Part shown: positions 48,251-56,939 of the stretch, piece by piece | Layout: the number at the start of each line of letters is the position of its first letter | Numbering within the stretch: the first letter of the stretch is position 1 | Assembly (NCBI RefSeq): GCF_042643145.1 | Contig: NZ_JBHRSA010000049.1 | Span: 62,001 to 126,000 of the forward strand | Direction: 5' to 3' | Source: Virgibacillus_O xinjiangensis | GTDB lineage: Bacteria; Bacillota; Bacilli; Bacillales; Amphibacillaceae | Length of the DNA: 64,000 bases | Made by a program: the position numbers and the translations under genes | Notes under the pieces: generated by a model | Database searches by the model: none | Told to the model about the DNA's origin: nothing | Seen by the model: only the letters and a program-made list of their open reading frames with translations

Positions 48251-49231
48251 TTGCCATTAAGAGAGCTGCTCGCATCCGATTATGCTGTCAGGACAGAGGA
48301 GAAGGTCAGGTTGGATGGTGGGAGAGATGGCTATGTGATGGATGGCTATGTATATTTTACCATCCCTGCCGACAACAAGGAAATGATTCATATGGAACAG
48401 GCTTCAATTGCTTACTATATGGAAGAACGGAATTACCCGCAGACGACGGTTCCTATACCGAATGTGCATGGCAATTGGTATACCGACTATCAGGGGGAAA
48501 CATACCTAGTGTTGCGTACAAAACCTCTTCCAACACAAGAACCGGTGATTCCTGAAGGGATACAGCTGGCTGAATTTCATGAGTCCGGGACTGGGTATCC
48601 ATATGAGCCTCATTTTGCTTCGAGTTATGGAAAATGGCAGCAGTTATGGATAGATAAACTGACGATGTTTGAACAGAAAATAGAGAGCGATGCAAGAAAG
48701 AAATCTACACGGTTTTATCAATATTTAATGGACTGTCTGCCTTATATCGTGGGGCTCAGTGAAAATGCCATTCAATATGTTTATGAGACAGAACAAGATA
48801 AGAGGTTCCACCAAATGGATCAGGGCGTCATTACCTTCCGGAGATATCGGAACCAGCTAAGAGGTTCCTTTATATGGATGGAAGACTTTTTATACGACCA
48901 CCCAGCACGTGATTTGGCGGAAAATATCAGAGGGATGATGCTGAACGGTTCCAGTAAGGATGAAATGATTTCCTTTTTAAATGACTACCATTCAGCAAGA
49001 CCTATATCAATATTCGGCTGGCGTTTAGTATATGCACGGCTGATTTTTCCTGTGCATATATTTGATTGGCTCGAAAAAAGCTTTCGACGAAATGATGATG
49101 ATCTTCTCTATCAGGAATGGATGGATCTGATGGATAAACAAACACAATATGAATATGGAGTGAAGAATTTTTTCAATTATGCCGGCATCGATCATGAGTC
49201 CGAACAGATTCCTGTGTTACACTGGCTGTAG
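48251..49231 (+). CDS. yutH: Spore coat protein YutH (CotS-related kinase fold)
   Basis: A 326-residue protein of the CotS/YutH family, with an aminoglycoside-phosphotransferase-like fold and a spore coat role. Features include TYLVLRTKPLPTQEP, the LAEFHESGTGYPYEPH segment, and WMEDFLYDHPARDLAENIRGMM near 220-241, which corresponds to the kinase catalytic-loop region without the full HxDxxxxN motif. A catalytic role is thus doubtful. TTG 48251 follows TTGGAGGGA. Expression in the mother cell during sporulation is expected from the family. Confidence 0.88.
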   Translation: MPLRELLASDYAVRTEEKVRLDGGRDGYVMDGYVYFTIPADNKEMIHMEQASIAYYMEERNYPQTTVPIPNVHGNWYTDYQGETYLVLRTKPLPTQEPVIPEGIQLAEFHESGTGYPYEPHFASSYGKWQQLWIDKLTMFEQKIESDARKKSTRFYQYLMDCLPYIVGLSENAIQYVYETEQDKRFHQMDQGVITFRRYRNQLRGSFIWMEDFLYDHPARDLAENIRGMMLNGSSKDEMISFLNDYHSARPISIFGWRLVYARLIFPVHIFDWLEKSFRRNDDDLLYQEWMDLMDKQTQYEYGVKNFFNYAGIDHESEQIPVLHWL

Positions 49232-49258
49232 CATATAATGGAAGGGAGACTCGGAGGG

Positions 49259-50230
49259 ATGGCTGAGCCGCTGATTTACGTTACTAGAAGAATTCCAGAC
49301 AGCTACTTGGAACCATATCAGGATCGGTTTCATTTTGAATGCTGGGAGAAAGAAGAGGAACCGGTTCCAAGGGAGGTTCTGCTTGAACGAGCCCAACATG
49401 CTGATGGTTTACTATCCATGGTCAGCGATAGGATCGACGGGGAGCTGTTGGCACATGCTTCGCAACTGAAAGTTGTTTCTAATTTGGCAGTGGGTTATGA
49501 CAATATCGACATCATTGAAGCAAAAAAGCGTGGCATTACCGTAACCAATACTCCAGATGTACTGACAGATACGACCGCCGACTTAGCTTTTGCATTGTTG
49601 ATGGCCACGGCAAGGAAGGTACTAGAGGCAAGTGACTTTGTCAAAGAAAACCAATGGAAAAATTGGTCGCCTTTCCTGCTCGCAGGGTCGGATATCCATC
49701 ATAAAACCATTGGTATCGTAGGTATGGGCAGAATTGGAGAAGCGATTGCGAGAAGGGCCAAAGGATTTGATATGGACGTTATTTATCATAATAGGACCCG
49801 GAAACAGGACGTAGAAGAAAAACTGCCCGCAGAATACAGGGGATTTGAGCAGCTGCTGCAAGAGGCAGACTATGTTGTGTCGGTCGTACCTCTTACGGAA
49901 GAAACCACCAAGTTGTTTGATGAAAGGGCTTTCAAGTATATGAAGGAAACTTCGATTTTTATTAATGTTTCCAGAGGGGCTGTAGTGGATGAGGCTGCTT
50001 TGGAGAGGGCGCTTAAACAGAAAGAGATCAGTGCAGCAGGATTGGATGTGTTCACCAACGAGCCCATTGATAACAAGCATCCCCTAGTGGCACTCGAGAA
50101 CTGTATATGTCTTCCTCACATAGGGTCTGCGAGTCTGGAAACACGTGGCCAGATGATCGAACTATGTCTGGAGAATCTGACAGCAGTGTTGGGTGGCGAG
50201 AGCGCTAAAACGCCAGTTACTCAAGCATAA
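49259..50230 (+). CDS. D-2-hydroxyacid dehydrogenase (glyoxylate/glycerate type)
   Basis: A 323-residue NAD(P)-dependent dehydrogenase. The nucleotide-binding motif is GIVGMGRIGEAIARRAKG near 150-167, and the catalytic set is Arg in INVSRGAVVDEAAL, Glu in DVFTNEPID, and His in CLPHIGSAS. These fit the glyoxylate/hydroxypyruvate (D-glycerate) reductase branch. The frame opens at ATG 49238, but ATG 49259 has AAGGGAG ten bases upstream and starts MAEPLIYVTR. It lies close behind yutH. The true substrate is not certain. Confidence 0.88.
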   Translation: MAEPLIYVTRRIPDSYLEPYQDRFHFECWEKEEEPVPREVLLERAQHADGLLSMVSDRIDGELLAHASQLKVVSNLAVGYDNIDIIEAKKRGITVTNTPDVLTDTTADLAFALLMATARKVLEASDFVKENQWKNWSPFLLAGSDIHHKTIGIVGMGRIGEAIARRAKGFDMDVIYHNRTRKQDVEEKLPAEYRGFEQLLQEADYVVSVVPLTEETTKLFDERAFKYMKETSIFINVSRGAVVDEAALERALKQKEISAAGLDVFTNEPIDNKHPLVALENCICLPHIGSASLETRGQMIELCLENLTAVLGGESAKTPVTQA

Positions 50231-50249
50231 TGAAGGGAACCATAAGACA

Positions 50250-50281
50250 AAAAAAGCAGACAGTGCCGGCCGCCTGTCTGC
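50250..50281 (-). terminator. Terminator of the nfu-type gene
   Basis: GCAGACAG...CTGTCTGC stem; on the minus strand it is followed by a T run. The plus-strand dehydrogenase gene also ends here. Confidence 0.75.
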
Positions 50282-50300
50282 TCTACTATTATTTATATGT

Positions 50301-50525
50301 TTAGAATACCTGCTCGATTTCAGTAACGCCTGGAACTTCAGCCATCAGTGCGCGTTCAATTCCTGCTTTCAAAGTGATGGTTGAGCTTGGGCAGTTACCG
50401 CATGCTCCCATCAGACGAAGAAGCACAATGCCATCTTCATCCACATCGACTAACTCCACGTCTCCACCGTCACGAAGTAAAAATGGACGTAATTTGTTCA
50501 ATACTTCCTGTACTTGTTCCTGCAT
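50301..50525 (-). CDS. yutI: NifU C-terminal (Nfu) domain Fe-S carrier YutI
   Basis: A 74-residue stand-alone Nfu domain that carries and delivers Fe-S clusters. The cluster site is GACGNCPSSTITLK with CxxC near 42-45, and LRPFLLRDGGDVELV is the N-terminal family stretch. ATG 50525 is preceded on its strand by AGGAGAAG. It complements the SUF system at 31-36 kb and the HesB-type carrier at 52 kb. It diverges from the YuzD-like gene. Confidence 0.92.
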   Translation of the reverse strand: MQEQVQEVLNKLRPFLLRDGGDVELVDVDEDGIVLLRLMGACGNCPSSTITLKAGIERALMAEVPGVTEIEQVF

Positions 50526-50667
50526 TATCCATCTTCTCCTTTCATACTTTCATTATACTTGGTTCATCTTCAAAAATCTATCTGAAAATTCCTTTTCTAT
50601 ATATGGGTCACTATCATTTTATCTTTCTTTAAGGATTTTGTAAAATGATAATAAAGGAGGGCTGACA

Positions 50668-50994
50668 ATGGGTCTGAAGAAAGTCAGAATTACTGTATAT
50701 GGAGCAGAAGAGATTTGTGCCAGCTGTGTCGGCGCACCAGGTTCAAAGGATACATATGAATGGTTGCAGGCTGCCATCGCGAGGAAATACGAAAATGAAC
50801 AATTGGAGTATGAATATATTGATATAGAGGATCCTCCTAATGTAGAAATGCATAGAATTTATGCTGAAAAAATACTGGACGATGAATATTTCTATCCATT
50901 GGTCATGGTGAATGATAAGATAGTGGCAGAAGGAGTACCAAGGCTCAAACCAATTTACCGGGAACTGGATCAGCAGGGGATAACACCCCTTTAG
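50668..50994 (+). CDS. yuzD: YuzD family thioredoxin-like protein (DUF1462)
   Basis: A 108-residue protein with a thioredoxin-like fold. RITVYGAEEICASCVGAPGS near 6-25 contains a CxxC redox motif, and PLVMVNDKIVAEGVPRL near 77-93 supplies the cis-Pro region. The family is YuzD/DUF1462, of unknown partner. Its place, divergent from the Fe-S carrier yutI and 23 nt before dapF, is conserved. ATG 50668 follows AAAGGAGGG. Confidence 0.88.
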   Translation: MGLKKVRITVYGAEEICASCVGAPGSKDTYEWLQAAIARKYENEQLEYEYIDIEDPPNVEMHRIYAEKILDDEYFYPLVMVNDKIVAEGVPRLKPIYRELDQQGITPL

Positions 50995-51017
50995 AACAAA
51001 CGAAAGAAGGGCTCGAG

Positions 51018-51878
51018 ATGGAGATACCATTTACTAAGATGCATGGCTTAGGCAATAATTATATATATATAGACTTGTTCCAATATACGTTGGCTGAAGA
51101 GATCTTACCGCTTCTTGCTAAAAGTGTGTCGGACATTCATACAGGTGTTGGAGCAGATGGGTTGATCCTCATCCAGCCAAGTGAACGGTCGGAAGTGGGA
51201 ATGAGAATTTTCAATAAAGATGGATCCGAAGGCAACACATGTGGTAATGGATTACGATGCACAGCAAAATATGCTTATGAGCAAGGATATACGTCCAGTG
51301 AACGGTTCAATATTGAAACGAAAGCGAATATTGTTGAGGCAGAAGTGAAATCAGACGGACAAGTGACCATCAATATGGGCAAACCCCTCCTACGCCGGTC
51401 GGAAATCCCTATGATGGGACATGATGACCCGGAAGTAGTTGCCGAACCTTTTCCTATAAACCAGGGAGAATGGAAAGTGACAGCTGTATCTATGGGCAAC
51501 CCTCATGCTGTCTTTTTTGTAGAAGCCATTGAGGATGCTCCAGTGGAACAGATGGGTCCTTTGATAGAAAAAGACCAACGTTTTCCTGATAGTGTGAATG
51601 TGGAATTCGTCGAAGTAATATCTCCACAGGAGCTGAATTTCCGGGTATGGGAGCGAGGTTCTGGAATCACCCAGGCTTGTGGGACTGGTGCTTGTGCCGC
51701 AGCAGTTGCTGCTATTTTGAATGACCATGCAGAGCTGAATGATGACATTACCGTTCATCTGTTGGGCGGAGACTTGGTCATCCGATGGGATGTGAACGGA
51801 GAAGTCTGGATGACTGGTGGTGCAGAGGTCATTGCTGCTGGAACCTATTACTTTCACCAAACGCAAAAGGTTGAATAG
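51018..51878 (+). CDS. dapF: Diaminopimelate epimerase
   Basis: Interconverts LL- and meso-diaminopimelate for lysine and peptidoglycan synthesis. The 286 residues have both catalytic Cys sites: GNTCGNGLRC near 75 and QACGTGACAAA near 222, with TKMHGLGNNYIY at the N-terminus. Cofactor-free. ATG 51018 follows AAGAAGGG. It is likely co-transcribed with the YuzD-like gene. This is the lysine-pathway counterpart to the lysine-riboswitch carrier at 40 kb. Confidence 0.96.
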   Translation: MEIPFTKMHGLGNNYIYIDLFQYTLAEEILPLLAKSVSDIHTGVGADGLILIQPSERSEVGMRIFNKDGSEGNTCGNGLRCTAKYAYEQGYTSSERFNIETKANIVEAEVKSDGQVTINMGKPLLRRSEIPMMGHDDPEVVAEPFPINQGEWKVTAVSMGNPHAVFFVEAIEDAPVEQMGPLIEKDQRFPDSVNVEFVEVISPQELNFRVWERGSGITQACGTGACAAAVAAILNDHAELNDDITVHLLGGDLVIRWDVNGEVWMTGGAEVIAAGTYYFHQTQKVE

Positions 51879-51941
51879 TTAGGATGGGGGTTGTATACTT
51901 AAGGTATATTAAACCTTTCGCCAATGAGGAGGCTCAAGGAT

Positions 51942-52298
51942 ATGGTTATTAACCTGACAGATAATGCCAGAGACCGAATCAAAGAGATGATGAAGGAAGA
52001 ATCGGAAGGTGCGATTCTGCGGTTTGGAATTAAAGGCGGAGGATGCAGCGGTTTGTCCTATTCTCTGGGATTTGAATATGAAGTGAATGAAGAACTTGAC
52101 AGTGTGCAGGAGATCAATGATATACCTGTTGTCCTCAACAACCAGGATATTCCTATTATTGAGGGAACAACCATCGATTTCAAGCAAAATATGATGGGTG
52201 GAGGATTTAGCATAGATAATCCGAACGCTATCGTATCGTGTGGCTGTGGATCCTCTTTCCGGACCAAGGATAAGGTTGGTACACCGGGAGATTGCTAA
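51942..52298 (+). CDS. HesB/IscA family Fe-S carrier (YutM-like)
   Basis: A 118-residue A-type Fe-S carrier. The three conserved cysteines are visible: GGGCSGLSY near 34 and the CGCGSSF pair near 100-102. The N-terminal part is INLTDNARDRIKEMM. The frame opens at ATG 51924, but ATG 51942 has GAGGAGG eight bases upstream. It is 63 nt after dapF on the same strand. It probably passes clusters from SufBCD to target enzymes. Confidence 0.9.
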   Translation: MVINLTDNARDRIKEMMKEESEGAILRFGIKGGGCSGLSYSLGFEYEVNEELDSVQEINDIPVVLNNQDIPIIEGTTIDFKQNMMGGGFSIDNPNAIVSCGCGSSFRTKDKVGTPGDC

Positions 52299-52309
52299 GT
52301 TTTGATAAG

Positions 52310-52340
52310 GTCGGGATGCTTTTGGCTTCCCGGCTTTTTT
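52310..52340 (+). terminator. Terminator after the HesB/IscA gene
   Basis: GTCGGGA...TCCCGGC imperfect stem with a run of seven T. Confidence 0.7.
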
Positions 52341-52378
52341 TGTTATAACTGGAGATATTATGGAAGCAGGTGAGAGGA

Positions 52379-53065
52379 ATGAGCGAATACTGCCAAAAGG
52401 ATAGCAAGGAATTATGTGTTGCCAAGGTTCCTTTTTTCAACCACTTGGCAATGGATGAAATGATGAAAATTGTCCAGCAGAGCAGTCACCGGGATTATAA
52501 GAAAGGGGAAACCATTTTCAGAGATGGTGAGCCGCTGGAATCTCTCTATATCGTTCATAAAGGTAGAGTGAAAATATTTCAGTTGTTTCCTTCTGGGAAG
52601 GAACAACTGCTGAGAATATTGGAGCCGGGGGAATTCATGGGGGAGCTGGCTCTGTTTACCGACCAGAAGCTAGATAGTTATGCGCAGGCGATGGAACATA
52701 CAAATATCTGCATGATCCACAAGCATGATATGCAGCGTTTAATGAGTGATTATCCATCTATTGCGATAAAAATTCTGGAACAATTCAGCAACAGATTGGA
52801 CCAGACAGAGAAACTTGTCGGGCAGCTGAGTGCGAAAGATGCAGAGGCACGGACAGCCAACTATCTCCTGGAGTTGGCAGAAGGTAAAGAAGTTGTCGTG
52901 CTGCCAATGAGCAAAAAAGACCTGGCATCCCATTTGGGAACCACCCAAGAGACCATCAGCAGGAGGTTGTCTCAATTTCAAATGAATGGTTGGATCGAAC
53001 AAAAAGGTCAGAGAAAGATCAAATTGTTGGACAAGGAAGCACTCTCTGCTATTTCCGACACATAA
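52379..53065 (+). CDS. Crp/Fnr family transcriptional regulator
   Basis: A 228-residue regulator with an N-terminal cyclic-nucleotide-binding-like beta barrel (GETIFRDGEPLESLYIVHKG near 43-62, LEPGEFMGELALF near 81-93), the long dimer helix (about 125-150), and a C-terminal helix-turn-helix. KDLASHLGTTQETISRRLSQF is the DNA-binding motif. Cysteines at 5, 13 and 111 resemble the layout of FNR (two N-terminal Cys and the Cys corresponding to E. coli Cys122), so redox or oxygen sensing is possible. The ORF starts at 52370, but ATG 52379 has AGGTGA at seven bases. Targets are unknown. Confidence 0.88.
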   Translation: MSEYCQKDSKELCVAKVPFFNHLAMDEMMKIVQQSSHRDYKKGETIFRDGEPLESLYIVHKGRVKIFQLFPSGKEQLLRILEPGEFMGELALFTDQKLDSYAQAMEHTNICMIHKHDMQRLMSDYPSIAIKILEQFSNRLDQTEKLVGQLSAKDAEARTANYLLELAEGKEVVVLPMSKKDLASHLGTTQETISRRLSQFQMNGWIEQKGQRKIKLLDKEALSAISDT

Positions 53066-53069
53066 AGAC

Positions 53070-53096
53070 GGAGCAGGGGAGATTGCACCCTGCTCC
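53070..53096. terminator. Hairpin between converging crp/fnr and yumC genes
   Basis: GGAGCAGGG...CCCTGCTCC, nine-base arms; no long T run. Confidence 0.5.
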
Positions 53097-53115
53097 AGTG
53101 TTCTGTTATAACATT

Positions 53116-54102
53116 TTATGAAAACATTGCAGTAGAATGTTTCGGCTGTATACGGGCTTTCGGGTCCATATAATTTTTGGCGTTGTTGATTGCGGTCGGT
53201 CCTTCACCAAAGCCGGTAGCAATCAGCTTTACTTTACCGTCATAGGTACATATGTCGCCTGCTGCGTAGATTCCTGGGATGTTCGTTTCCATTTTCGAAT
53301 TAACGACGATGCTGTTCTTTTCAATCTCTAATCCCCAATCCTTTATGGGGCCAAGTGTGGAAACAAAGCCATAATTGCAAAGCAGAGTATCGACTTCCAA
53401 TTCTTTTTGGGCGTCGCCTTTCACTTCATCCAGTACAATTCGTTCAATTTTATTATCTGCTATAATGGCGGATGGAACAAATGGCGTCAAAATTTCTACC
53501 GAGGAATTCATCAGTTTATCGACGCTATGTTCGTGAGCACGGAATTTCTCCCGACGATGGACCAATGTGACACTTTTGGCAATTGGCTCCAGCATGAGCG
53601 CCCAATCCACTGCAGAATCGCCACCGCCTAGAAGGACGACATTCTGATCCTTATACTGATTCATATCCTTAACATGATAATGAAGATTGACTCCTTCATA
53701 ATCCTCACTATTACCCACATTGAGACGCCGAGGTTGAAAAGCTCCGTTTCCTGCTGTAATAATCACTGTCTTCGTGTAATGTATGTCCTTATCGGTGGTG
53801 AGTTTGAGTATATCATCCTCCAAGCGTTCTACCTTTTGAACAGCCTGTTCCAATACGATTTCCGGGTCAAACATGTATGCCTGTTCCTCCAGATTGTCAA
53901 CAAGTTCTTGTGCGCGAACCTTCGGAAAACCAGCAACATCATATATATATTTTTCTGGATAAAGGGCCGACAGCTGCCCGCCCGTATGTGGCAGACTCTC
54001 GAGAATTTTTACACTTGCTTGGCGCATACCTCCGTAAAAAGCAGTGAATAGTCCAACAGGGCCAGCACCTATTATGGTTATGTCATATACTTTTTCTGTC
54101 AT
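53116..54102 (-). CDS. yumC: Ferredoxin/flavodoxin-NADP+ reductase (YumC type)
   Basis: A 328-residue FAD/NADPH enzyme of the thioredoxin-reductase-like FNR type. The FAD motif GAGPVGLFTAFYGGMR is near 10-25 and the NADP motif LGGGDSAVDWALML near 160-173. The second FAD contact is GIYAAGDICTYDGK near 280. The CxxC of thioredoxin reductase is absent, as expected for YumC, which reduces ferredoxin or flavodoxin. ATG 54102 has GGGTTTTTACC-type weak flanks upstream. It diverges from the NADH dehydrogenase gene across a 329-nt gap. Confidence 0.92.
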   Translation of the reverse strand: MTEKVYDITIIGAGPVGLFTAFYGGMRQASVKILESLPHTGGQLSALYPEKYIYDVAGFPKVRAQELVDNLEEQAYMFDPEIVLEQAVQKVERLEDDILKLTTDKDIHYTKTVIITAGNGAFQPRRLNVGNSEDYEGVNLHYHVKDMNQYKDQNVVLLGGGDSAVDWALMLEPIAKSVTLVHRREKFRAHEHSVDKLMNSSVEILTPFVPSAIIADNKIERIVLDEVKGDAQKELEVDTLLCNYGFVSTLGPIKDWGLEIEKNSIVVNSKMETNIPGIYAAGDICTYDGKVKLIATGFGEGPTAINNAKNYMDPKARIQPKHSTAMFS

Positions 54103-54246
54103 GGTAAAAACCCCATTTCTTTAAAATCATAAACCATTTCCATACTATCACAAATAGGCTGCCAATTGTATCTTTCCTACATCCTGGCGATAAATTTAGA
54201 CATCCCTTAGATGGGATGGATATATTTTCCAATCTATGTATAGCGC

Positions 54247-54275
54247 TTGAAATAAGCAGGCAGAGAAGGTATGAT
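54247..54275 (+). promoter_or_regulatory. Promoter of the NADH dehydrogenase gene
   Basis: TTGAAA (54247-54252), a 17-nt spacer and TATGAT (54270-54275). The leader would be about 150 nt. In the rest of the 329-nt gap 54103-54431 only the dyad noted separately stands out; no Rex box was found. Confidence 0.55.
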
Positions 54276-54286
54276 TAAGTCTGGCT

Positions 54287-54300
54287 TTACAGTTCTGTAA
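54287..54300. promoter_or_regulatory. Perfect dyad TTACAGTTCTGTAA just past the promoter start
   Basis: A 14-nt inverted repeat (6-2-6) starting about five bases after the expected transcription start of the NADH dehydrogenase gene, a common repressor position. The cognate regulator is unknown. Confidence 0.4.
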
Positions 54301-54431
54301 CAAAAAGATTATTTTTATATTAAACAGACGAAGAAGCTGTCCGGGAAGGCTGGACAAAATCTACTTTTCTATTGAATTATATGGATTACTTATATGGAAC
54401 CTCGAGAAATAGCAACCGGAAGTGGTGAGAT

Positions 54432-55652
54432 ATGCATAAAAAGAAAAATATAGTGATCCTAGGAGCTGGCTATGGCGGGATCATGACAACCAAAAAGTTA
54501 CAAAAGATGCTGCGGGGACACGAAGCCGAAATCACCTTGGTCAATATCAATGACTACCATTACCAGGCAACATGGCTTCATGAAAATGCTGCAGGCACAT
54601 TACATCATGATCGGTCACGTGTTGATATAAAAGATGTAATTGACCTGGATAAAGTAAACTTCATCAAGGACAGAGTCCTCTGCATAAAGCCGGAGAAAAA
54701 AACGGTGAAACTGGAAAGGCAAGAGATAGGCTATGATATTTTAGTGGTCGCGCTCGGATTTGAAGCTGCAACTTTCGGGATTCCCGGATTGGAAGAACAT
54801 GCGTTTACCATTAGTGATATCAATAGTGCGAGATTGCTTCGAGAACACTTGGAGTACAATTTTGCTTTATACCATAATGAACGGGAGAAGAATTCAGCAC
54901 GATTGAATATTGTGGTGGGTGGTGGTGGTTTCACTGGAATTGAATACATAGGAGAGCTGGCAAATCGGATTCCCCGACTTTGTGAGGAATATGATATAGA
55001 GAAATCGCAGGTTCGGATGATCAACCTGGAAGCCACACCTTCCATTTTGCCGAATTTTGATCAACAACTGATAGAATATGCAACCAATTCTCTTGAAGCC
55101 CGCGGTGTGGAGTTTATTACTGGTGCGGTAGTGAAAGAGTGCAGGCCAGATCGCATCATATATGAGAAGGATGGCAAGGAAGAAGAAGTGCCAACGATGA
55201 CCACTGTATGGGCAGCAGGTGTAAAAGCAAACTCCATTGTTGAGAAAGCCGGTCTGGAGACCATTCATGGAAAAGTGGAAGTACGGAAGGACATGCGGGC
55301 TCCTGAATATGATGAGATTTTCGTCATGGGAGACTGTGCATTGATCCGTAATCCCGATACAGGTACACCATATCCTCCGACAGCACAGATCGCTATCCAA
55401 CAATCTTCAATAGTTGCCCATAACGTAAGGAGTTTGATTCATGGTGGGGAATTGAAAGACTTCAAACCAACCCCCTTGGGAACTATTGCTTCATTAGGTA
55501 ATAACGACGCAGTTGCTACGGTTTTTCATCGTTATCAACTTCGGGGTTGGAAAGCGACAGCAGCTAAGAGACTGAGTGAAAACCGTTACTTATTAAAACT
55601 AGGAGGCGTGAGCCTGTTAATGAAAAAGGGCAAATTCAACTTTTTCTACTAA
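54432..55652 (+). CDS. Type II NADH dehydrogenase (NDH-2 family, YumB-like)
   Basis: A 406-residue FAD enzyme that moves electrons from NADH to quinone without pumping protons. The FAD motif is VILGAGYGGIMTTKKL near 8-23; the NADH motif NIVVGGGGFTGIEYIGEL is near 157-174. The C-terminal part has VMGDCALIRNP near 296-306 (FAD) and a membrane-binding end LRGWKATAAKR. ATG 54432 follows AAGTGGTGAG. It matches YumB in position, divergent from yumC. Several paralogues of ndh occur in Bacillus, so which one is the main respiratory enzyme is open. Confidence 0.9.
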   Translation: MHKKKNIVILGAGYGGIMTTKKLQKMLRGHEAEITLVNINDYHYQATWLHENAAGTLHHDRSRVDIKDVIDLDKVNFIKDRVLCIKPEKKTVKLERQEIGYDILVVALGFEAATFGIPGLEEHAFTISDINSARLLREHLEYNFALYHNEREKNSARLNIVVGGGGFTGIEYIGELANRIPRLCEEYDIEKSQVRMINLEATPSILPNFDQQLIEYATNSLEARGVEFITGAVVKECRPDRIIYEKDGKEEEVPTMTTVWAAGVKANSIVEKAGLETIHGKVEVRKDMRAPEYDEIFVMGDCALIRNPDTGTPYPPTAQIAIQQSSIVAHNVRSLIHGGELKDFKPTPLGTIASLGNNDAVATVFHRYQLRGWKATAAKRLSENRYLLKLGGVSLLMKKGKFNFFY

Positions 55653-55685
55653 AGCAAGGGAATCATCAAGATCCCTTGCTTTTCG
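55652..55685 (+). terminator. Terminator after the NADH dehydrogenase gene
   Basis: AAAGCAAGGG...CCCTTGCTTTT stem-loop right at the stop codon. Confidence 0.8.
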
Positions 55686-55776
55686 TATATTATCCATCTG
55701 GACATGCGGCTTGCTCTGCTAACAAGCTGTATTATAGAATGAAGGTTGTATATCAGAGAGCATGGGGGGGAACTAA

Positions 55777-56091
55777 TTGATTATTCAATTATTAATGTCT
55801 ATACTATTATATTTTGTCATATTTTTCGGGATTGCGTTCATTTTAAATATGCTGTTGCGAACGAAATGGCTGATGGCTTTTATTTATCCGTTGATTGTCA
55901 TCATGATTGTCGATGATATATCCACACTGATGTATTTTACTGATACAAAAGAAGCTTTTTCCACTCTTGCTGATAGGTTTGCCAGTATAATGCCGATGGA
56001 TGTCATTATATTACTATCAGGTTTTGCAGGTACCATCGTTTCGGGGTTTGTCATTAAATTCTTGAGAAAGAGTGGCTATCAAATGTTCTAA
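55777..56091 (+). CDS. yuiB: YuiB-like membrane protein
   Basis: A 104-residue membrane protein with about three helices (about 3-27, 32-50, 74-95), separated by a short polar segment DTKEAFSTLADRF. It fits B. subtilis YuiB by size and by its place between yumB and yuiC. Function unknown. TTG 55777 follows a G-rich site (GGGGGGAA). Confidence 0.75.
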   Translation: MIIQLLMSILLYFVIFFGIAFILNMLLRTKWLMAFIYPLIVIMIVDDISTLMYFTDTKEAFSTLADRFASIMPMDVIILLSGFAGTIVSGFVIKFLRKSGYQMF

Positions 56092-56154
56092 ACCATCCCC
56101 TGTGAATAACTTTCTTTCATGTTGGAAAGGATGACATCCAGAGAGGTGTTATTC

Positions 56155-56823
56155 ATGACAATAAGAAAATTCTTTCGCAGGTCAGGAATGCTACTGCTGT
56201 TTCTGCTTGCATTCTTTTCAACCATATCCTCTATCTCAAATATCTCGATTATGGAAGCAGGAGGATGGAAAAAAGAGAGCATGCGGCACATATCAACGGT
56301 CCCTCCATATGAAGCAGAGAAAAGAGAAACTGCCGTCAAGGAGAAGCAGTTGAACCTTCCTGTCTTGCAAGAGGAAGGGATAGACGGTGCCAGTTTGGAA
56401 GAGGCATTGAACTTAGAGCAATATCCAACAGCCCGGGTAGTTGCGACCGGTTATACTGCCGGCGTAGAATCAACCAGTAAGACGAAAGAACATCCAAATT
56501 ATGGTATTACCTATTCCGGAGTAGAAGTACGGAGAGACCTCTATTCTACCATTGCAGCTGATTTAGATGTTTATCCTCTTGGCACCATTCTATATATACC
56601 CGATTATGGCTATGGCGTGGTCGCAGATAAAGGAAGTGCGATTACAGGGAACAAGATCGACCTTTACTATCCGACAGTGGAAGATGTTTATAATCAGTGG
56701 GGGAAACAGGAACTGGATGTTTATATTGTTGAAATGGGGAAAGGCGCTTTAAGTGAAGCAGCACTCGCATCACTAAATGAAAATGAGTCCATGCAGGTTT
56801 TCAGGCAGGAGATCCTTAAGTAG
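56155..56823 (+). CDS. yuiC: 3D domain protein (YuiC), putative stationary-phase cell-wall hydrolase
   Basis: A 222-residue exported protein with an N-terminal membrane segment (about 10-30) and a C-terminal 3D domain (about 105-205). This domain has the three Asp motif of MltA/Sps/Rpf-type muralytic enzymes: RRDLYSTIAADLDVYPLGT, then GVVADKGSAITGNKIDLYYPT. B. subtilis YuiC was characterised as a stationary-phase survival (Sps) lytic transglycosylase-like protein. The frame opens at 56119, but ATG 56155 has AGAGAGGTG at the right distance. Confidence 0.88.
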   Translation: MTIRKFFRRSGMLLLFLLAFFSTISSISNISIMEAGGWKKESMRHISTVPPYEAEKRETAVKEKQLNLPVLQEEGIDGASLEEALNLEQYPTARVVATGYTAGVESTSKTKEHPNYGITYSGVEVRRDLYSTIAADLDVYPLGTILYIPDYGYGVVADKGSAITGNKIDLYYPTVEDVYNQWGKQELDVYIVEMGKGALSEAALASLNENESMQVFRQEILK

Positions 56824-56851
56824 GAGAAGTTATGTCTACTTGGCAGTATAT

Positions 56852-56903
56852 AAAAATTGGAAAGAGGTGTGCAGGTTTATTCGCATACCTCTTTCCAATT
56901 TTT
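56852..56903. terminator. Bidirectional terminator between yuiC and yuiD
   Basis: AAAAATTGGAAAGAGGT...ACCTCTTTCCAATTTTT, long arms with A and T ends usable in both directions. Confidence 0.85.
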
Positions 56904-56939
56904 ATTTGCGAAAAAAAGTATTCCTATCCTTCTTTATCT

